A stretch of 64,000 nt of DNA, taken from NCBI RefSeq assembly GCF_042477335.2, contig NC_091255.1:46850501-46914500 (forward strand), in the 5' to 3' direction. Under the pieces are notes generated by a model, which was given only the letters and a program-made list of their open reading frames with translations, did no database searches and was not told where the DNA came from. The stretch is from Ovis canadensis (taxonomy: Eukaryota; Chordata; Mammalia; Artiodactyla; Bovidae). Shown here piece after piece: positions 55,956 through 64,000 of this stretch. The translations under genes were made by a program, and so were the position numbers. Numbering within the stretch: the stretch's first letter is position 1; each line of letters opens with the position of its first letter.

Positions 55956-57689
55956 TACATGGTCAGTATTACATGACCCATAAGAAGTCCTAGGTATCTG
56001 CCCAGTGCATATCGGTTTCCTTTCCTCTCTTTTATGAAGGAACTCCACCACAGCTCATGCTTCCGTTTAAGGATGAACAGAGCGCTTACTCCCTACACTG
56101 TTAGGTCTAGACCCTCCTCAAGCCCCAGGAACTGAGAACTGGAAAAAAATTGGCCAAATCTCTGGAGCTCATGGTGGGAACAGAAAGAGACCAAGGTGAC
56201 AACTAAACGATGTGACTCTGTGGCTTCCAGGTCAGCTCCTCACAGGCTGCTGGGCCACCCCAGGGAGGTTACTCAGGACATTTACCAAAACAAACAGACC
56301 TGTACAAGGGGGCCTTTGTTAGCTGGCCTCACCCAGGCCAGAGGCAACTCTGAAGAAGAGGAAGGGAGCCCAGGGACTGGAGGGAGGGAAGGTGGGCTCA
56401 GGTGTATGGCCTTCCCCCAAGCCTCTTCCCCATCCTTCCCCACCACACGGAACTTTCTAGGGTCCCCAAAATCATTCAGTCCATAAAGCCTCCCATGGAG
56501 GAGCTGACTTTCAGCCGACTGCAGCTCTGCCCAGTTAGCAGCTCATACTCAGAGGGTCTGTAATCAGCCAGCTCTATGGTGAGAACCCCACCAAGTTCCT
56601 CCTGTAACCCTCTCATCATAGCTGCTGTCATTATCACCGTTTTCTAGTTTTCCAGCTGCATTAGCTGACCTGGGTCAGGGGTTCCTAGTGGCAGAGCTGG
56701 GACTGAGGACAGAACCGTGCATATGGCTGCCGCACCACACAGCCCCCTTCACACTGGATTTTTATCTGCTCAGGGAAGGGAAGCCTGGCGTGCTGCAGTC
56801 CATGGGGTTGCAAAAAGTCAGACAGGACAGAGCAAATGAACAATAACAGGGAAGGGAAACTGAGGCTCAGAACAAGGAAAGGAGTACAGTCACCTTCTGC
56901 AGTGGGAAGGTGGGGAGAGAGGGCCATGCCTGGGCCTTGCGGTCCTGGGAGGCAAGCATCCTCTGAGGGGGCCGCCCAGAATCTGGAACCAGTGAGGAAA
57001 AGCCAACCAGCTTCAAGGGTGAGACCCCAAACCATAGGGACCTGCCACTTCAGCCATCCTGAGGTTCCCTGAGGCAAGGGGTGGGGAGGGGTAAGAGGCT
57101 AGGCCCCAGGCAACTGACCTGTGCTTCTGTCTCATACTGGCAACCACCAGGCCACTATCTTCCCTCTTAGGTGAGAGGGTCTGTGGGTTCCTCAACCCTG
57201 AGCATGCCACTCCACTCCACGGCCCCAAAGTGACAGCCACAGAATCTCCCATGAAAACTCCACACATATTCCTAAGTTAAGGGATGGACGGATGGGCTGG
57301 AGGCACGTAATAAGGGCCAAGGAGACCTGGCTGCCCAGGAAGTCAGCGCCCAGGCAGCTGCCAAGTGTTCACCAGGCCAGAGGAGGAGGAAGCGAGAGTG
57401 CAAATATGAAAATATGAGCAGGAGCGGGAGAGGCCACGGTTATTGACCACAGTTTCACTGGGAAGGGACCCAAGAGGGGAAAGAGGGGGGCAGGAGGGGC
57501 TGACTAGAACTGGCCTGTGCTGCCTAGAAGGGGCCAACCCTGGGCATTGGGCTCCCCCTGCTGGACACCCAACCTCCCCAAGTGGAGAAGCCAGGTAGGA
57601 GGAGTTGCTTAAATTCTTCAACTCCCCTCAAACATGGGGGGTGGGGGATGAGACCAGGCTAGATCAAATATTTACATAATGGATGGCTG
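55956..57689. other. Between convergent PRR15L and PNPO 3' ends
   Basis: Contains only the Bov-A fragment at 56783. Otherwise unassigned unique sequence. Confidence 0.5.
56783..56848 (+). mobile_element. Bov-A tail fragment
   Basis: TGCTGCAGTCCATGGGGTTG to CAGAGCAAATGAACAATAAC. Confidence 0.75.
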
Positions 57690-57696
57690 ATGAGCT

Positions 57697-57702
57697 TTTA
57701 TT
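57697..57702 (-). terminator. PNPO: Candidate PNPO polyadenylation signal
   Basis: Minus-strand AATAAA inside CTAAAATAAAAGCTC, the first canonical signal noticed downstream of the PNPO stop codon. Confidence 0.45.
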
Positions 57703-58349
57703 TTAGACTTGGCACAGGGACTGCCAGACAGAAGAAAGGAAAGGAACAGCTGAGACCAGGCTCAAAGCAGGGGATATACACAGACCCCATAACATAACAG
57801 GACAAGGTAGAGAAGGGCACTCCAGCACCCTCTCTTGCAAGTGGCCACAAGGCTAGCACTGCGCCTTCCTGCACCCTGACTTAAGGAGGCCGGTGGGGGT
57901 GGGGGGTGGTCAACACCCAGAGGGCCGCTCTTGGAGGAGGCAGTCAGTAACAGACGCCAAAGCACACACCCATACAGTGGAATGAAGCAGTTTACAGAGT
58001 TGCAAGCTCAAAGGCCAATGTATGCAAACAGTCAGTTCTCTGATCCTGGCTTAGGCACAGCAAACATTTGCCCAGCCTGGCTCCTCTCCGCAGCCTGGAG
58101 GCCACTCATCCATGTTACCCCTGGTCACCAGACTTGTGCTCGAAGAAGACAAAGTCTATAGCTCAGCACAGGCCTTAGCCAAATGCTACCGAAGAATCCA
58201 GCTGCAGAAGTGGTTGGTTTAGAGGTTGAGGCTAATCTGGTTACCTGGAAGCAGGAGTGGTCTTGTTTAAAGCAGCGTGGGATTCAATGGGTCTGGGGTA
58301 GACTCCCAAGGGAAGCCAAAGCTGCTGGCCTGTGGACTACACTGCAAGT

Positions 58350-58540
58350 GAATCAAAGTCACTCAGTCGTGTCTGACTCTTTTCGACCCCATGGACTACA
58401 TAGTCCATGGGATTCTCCAGGCCAGAATACTGGAATGGGTAGCCTTTCCCTTCTTCAGAGCATCTTCCAACCCAGGGATCGAACCCAGGTCTCCAGAATT
58501 GCAGACGGAGTCTTTACTACCTGAGGCACAAGGGAAGCCC
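58350..58540 (-). mobile_element. Bov-tA SINE in the PNPO 3' region, target duplication seen
   Basis: Reverse orientation (sense to PNPO). CACTGCAAGT flanks it at 58340-58349 and 58541-58550. The middle is damaged, with a small repeat of TAGTCCATGG. Confidence 0.92.
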
Positions 58541-58865
58541 CACTGCAAGTAGCAAGGATCTATCAACAGGGGCTCTCAACCTTGGCTGCACAGAATTCCC
58601 AAGGGCCTTTGAAATTTCCCTAAGTCCAGGCTGCACTCACACTGGTCAAATCACCTCTGAGAGTGGGACTGAGCAGCAGGGTTTTTAAAGCTCCTGGGTA
58701 ATCCAGTGAAAACCGGTGACCTAGGAGTCATCATCAGCAGGGGTGGAAGGGAGGTAAAGGGATGTGTGTCAGAAAAGTATAAGCTCTATTATTTAATTTT
58801 ATATCTAGAAAGTGAAATACATATAAATGTGTATATATATATATATATATGTATTTCACATACAT

Positions 58866-59089
58866 ATGTGCTGTGCTAAGTCGCTTCAGTCATGTCTGAC
58901 TCTTTGCAACACTATGGACTGTAGCCCACCAGGCTCCTCTGTCCATGGCATTCTCCAGGCAAGAATACTAGGGTGGATTGCCATGCCCTCCTCCAGGGGA
59001 TCTTCCAGATCCAGGGATTGAACCCACATCTCTTACACCTCCTGCACTGGCAGGTGGGTTCTTTACCACTAGTACCACCTGGAAAGCCC
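58866..59089 (-). mobile_element. Bov-tA SINE in the PNPO 3' region, target duplication seen
   Basis: Reverse orientation. TCACATACAT flanks it at 58856-58865 and 59090-59099. A (TA)9-type repeat lies just before it. Confidence 0.93.
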
Positions 59090-60066
59090 TCACATACATT
59101 GAGTTTTTAAAAACAAATGTGGAAAGTAAGGCCTGATGAGAATCTTCCTGACCCACAGGTACTAGCATGAGTTCCTTCTACAAAACTCCTGTCTGACAGG
59201 GACAGAATACTCACTAACTAACCTACTCTCTCTTAGGCAGCCCCAATTGTTTGAAATTTCTTCCCATATTGAGATGAAATCTAACTTCATCTAACTTCCA
59301 CCTATGGGTCCTTTACAGCTACAGAGAATACATTTAGTCTCTTTTCCACATTGCTCGTCTTCAGATAATGGAGGGCAGCTATCAGTTGGGTAAGAGATTT
59401 AAAAATATCCTATTAGTAAATGAGTTAAGATTCTTTTCATTATAAGCACATCAATTCTGACTGGTTTAAGCCAAGAAAAAAATAAATCTCTCTCTTTTTT
59501 TTTAAAGACAATGGGTTTTCTGAGGTAGGAGGAGGAACCGGACAACCCCAGGCGTGGGAAGGAGGGATCCGTGGATCGTTCAGAGAATTGCAAGAGCAGC
59601 AGCCAGAAGCTGCTGTTTCTAGGCCGCCATTGTTTACTTGGCTCCTATGCTCTGAGTCTCTAGATTTCAAATTTGAAAGAATAGAAAAACCGATTGGCTA
59701 GATTGCCTCGGGTGCTTCTGCTGGGACCAATCGGCTTTGGCCAGACTCTTGTCATGTGATAAGAGACAAGGCTGCTGGGGCCCTACCCCTGTCACACCAG
59801 CCCCACCCCTACAGGGAGCTATTCCAATAAATTATAGTTAAGGTCGAGAAGATAATCACGAGACCTTCTGTTTGTGATCGTCTGTGCTACTGTTAAAACT
59901 CCACTAGACTAGCTGACTACAGAGAATTCCGAGGGTAAACACTGAAGGGCCCTGAATATAAGAGGCAGGAAGGGAAATGGGTTGAGTTTATAAGGGTCTG
60001 GCCCCATATCCCATACCCTCTCTGGGGCACTGGCCCCAGCTCCACTCAGTGCCAACAGATTGGGAG

Positions 60067-62990
<2,924 letters not shown>

Positions 62991-63163
62991 TTTCATGTCA
63001 CAGGTGTCAAACCTATCACCTGGGAAGCCTAAAAAAAAAACAACTCCTGGGCTCCACCCAGTAAATTCTCATTAAGCAGGTCAATTGCAGAAAGGGGGAT
63101 CCCTTCCAAGGCCTGAGAGCGGACTCTTGTCTGACACTCAGAAATGAATTGTCCGAGGAGGTA

Positions 63164-64000
63164 CAGTTCAGTTCAGTTGCTCAGTCGTGTCCGACTCTTT
63201 GCGACCCTATGAATCGCAGCACGCAAGGCCTCCCTGTCCATCACCAACTCCCGGAGTTCACTCAGACTCATGTCCATCAAGTCAGTGATGCCATCCAGCC
63301 ATCTCATCCTCAGTCGTCCCCTTCTCCTCCTGCCCCCAATCCCTCCCAGCATCAGAGTCTTTTCCAATGAGTCAACTCTTCGCATGAGGTGGCCAAAGTA
63401 CTGGAGCTTCAGCTTTAGCATCATTCCCTCCAAAGAAATCCCAGGGCTGATCTCCGTCAGAATGGACTGGTTGGATCTCCTTGCAGTCCAAGGGACTCTC
63501 AAGAGTCTTCTCCAACACCACAGTTCAAAAGCATCAATTCTTCGGCGCTCAGCCCTCTTCACAGTCCAACTCTCACATTCATACATGACCACAGGAAAAA
63601 CCATAGCCTTGACTAGACAGACCTTAGTGAGCAAAGTAATATCTCTGCTTTTGAATATGCTATCTAGGATGGTCATAACTTTCCTTCCAAGGAGTAAGCG
63701 TCTTTTAATTTCATGGCTGCAATCACCATCTGCAGTGATTTTGGAGCCCCCAAAAATAAAGTCTTACATTGTTTTCACTGTTTCCCCATCTATTTCCCAT
63801 GAAGTGATGGGACCAGATGCCATGATCTTCGTTTTCTGAATGTTGAGCTTTAAGCCAACTTTTCACTCTCTTCTTTCACTTTCATCAAGAGGCTTTTGAG
63901 TTCCTCTTCACTTTCTGCCATAAGGGTGGTGTCATCTGCATATCTGAGGTTATTGATATTTCTCCTGGCAGTCTTGATTCCAGCTTGTGTTTCTTCCAGT
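63164..64000 (-). mobile_element. BovB (RTE) LINE 3' part, runs off the right edge
   Basis: The minus strand reads the tail of the BovB reverse-transcriptase polyprotein ([58 protein letters not shown]). The longest open piece is 63173-63676, with decay upstream, so the copy is dead. It sits in PNPO intron 1. Confidence 0.93.

Larger units (their letters stand above)
57690..60066 (-). other. PNPO: Probable PNPO 3' UTR
   Basis: No AATAAA was seen on the minus strand until AATAAA at 57697-57702, about 2.4 kb past the stop. Two Bov-tA SINEs (about 430 bases) lie inside, both in the sense direction of the gene. Without them the 3' UTR would be about 1.9 kb. An earlier variant signal cannot be excluded. 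Confidence 0.45.

Noticed and set aside
63270-63839. 189-codon plus-strand frame
   Set aside because: Antisense to the BovB reverse-transcriptase remnant.

Overview
This is mammalian nuclear DNA from a ruminant, most likely a bovid such as cattle. The diagnosis rests on dozens of ruminant-specific Bov-tA/Bov-A2 and CHR-type tRNA-derived SINEs and two pieces of the BovB (RTE) LINE, lying over older MIR, L2, L3/CR1 and L1 fragments. The protein genes are split by GT-AG introns (one GC-AG). Nothing bacterial or viral is coding here. Nearly all long open frames are repeats or chance frames.

Three real genes were recognised by rebuilding exons at splice sites and comparing with remembered human proteins. 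(1) CDK5RAP3 on the minus strand, start codon at 37782 and stop at 28685, complete in 14 coding exons (505 codons plus stop). It is an adaptor of the UFM1 E3 ligase complex. (2) PRR15L on the plus strand, 53904-54206, a single coding exon for 100 residues. (3) PNPO on the minus strand, 62796 to 60067, exons 2-7 encoding the last 215 residues of pyridoxine-5'-phosphate oxidase; exon 1 lies beyond the right edge. The order and orientations match the PNPO-PRR15L-CDK5RAP3 neighbourhood of human 17q21.32, read in reverse.

Layout: 1-28.4 kb is the long gene-free interval beyond the CDK5RAP3 3' end. It holds a minisatellite, a GC-rich promoter-like island at 4.1-4.5 kb, SINEs, MIR/L2/L3 fossils and several unique blocks rich in homeodomain or TALE motifs (11.1, 22.0-22.2, 23.5 and 27.6 kb). 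28.4-37.8 kb is CDK5RAP3, with a CpG-island promoter at 37.5-38.1 kb. 38.2-49.5 kb is the interval between the divergent CDK5RAP3 and PRR15L promoters, full of nested repeats, with one orphan signal-peptide-like reading frame at 47.15 kb. 49.5-55.0 kb is PRR15L. 55.0-57.7 kb separates the convergent 3' ends of PRR15L and PNPO. 57.7-64 kb is PNPO, ending inside a BovB element.

The three genes are not a functional pathway: CDK5RAP3 acts in UFMylation at the ER, PNPO in vitamin B6 metabolism, and PRR15L has no known biochemical role. The observations most worth a second look are six TGACAG sites in 210 bp including a 17-bp palindrome, the GC-AG intron in CDK5RAP3, the RFX-motif island at 4.2 kb, the palindrome plus forkhead site at the presumed PRR15L promoter, and the orphan signal-peptide frame. 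I found no evidence of a wholly new biological system.
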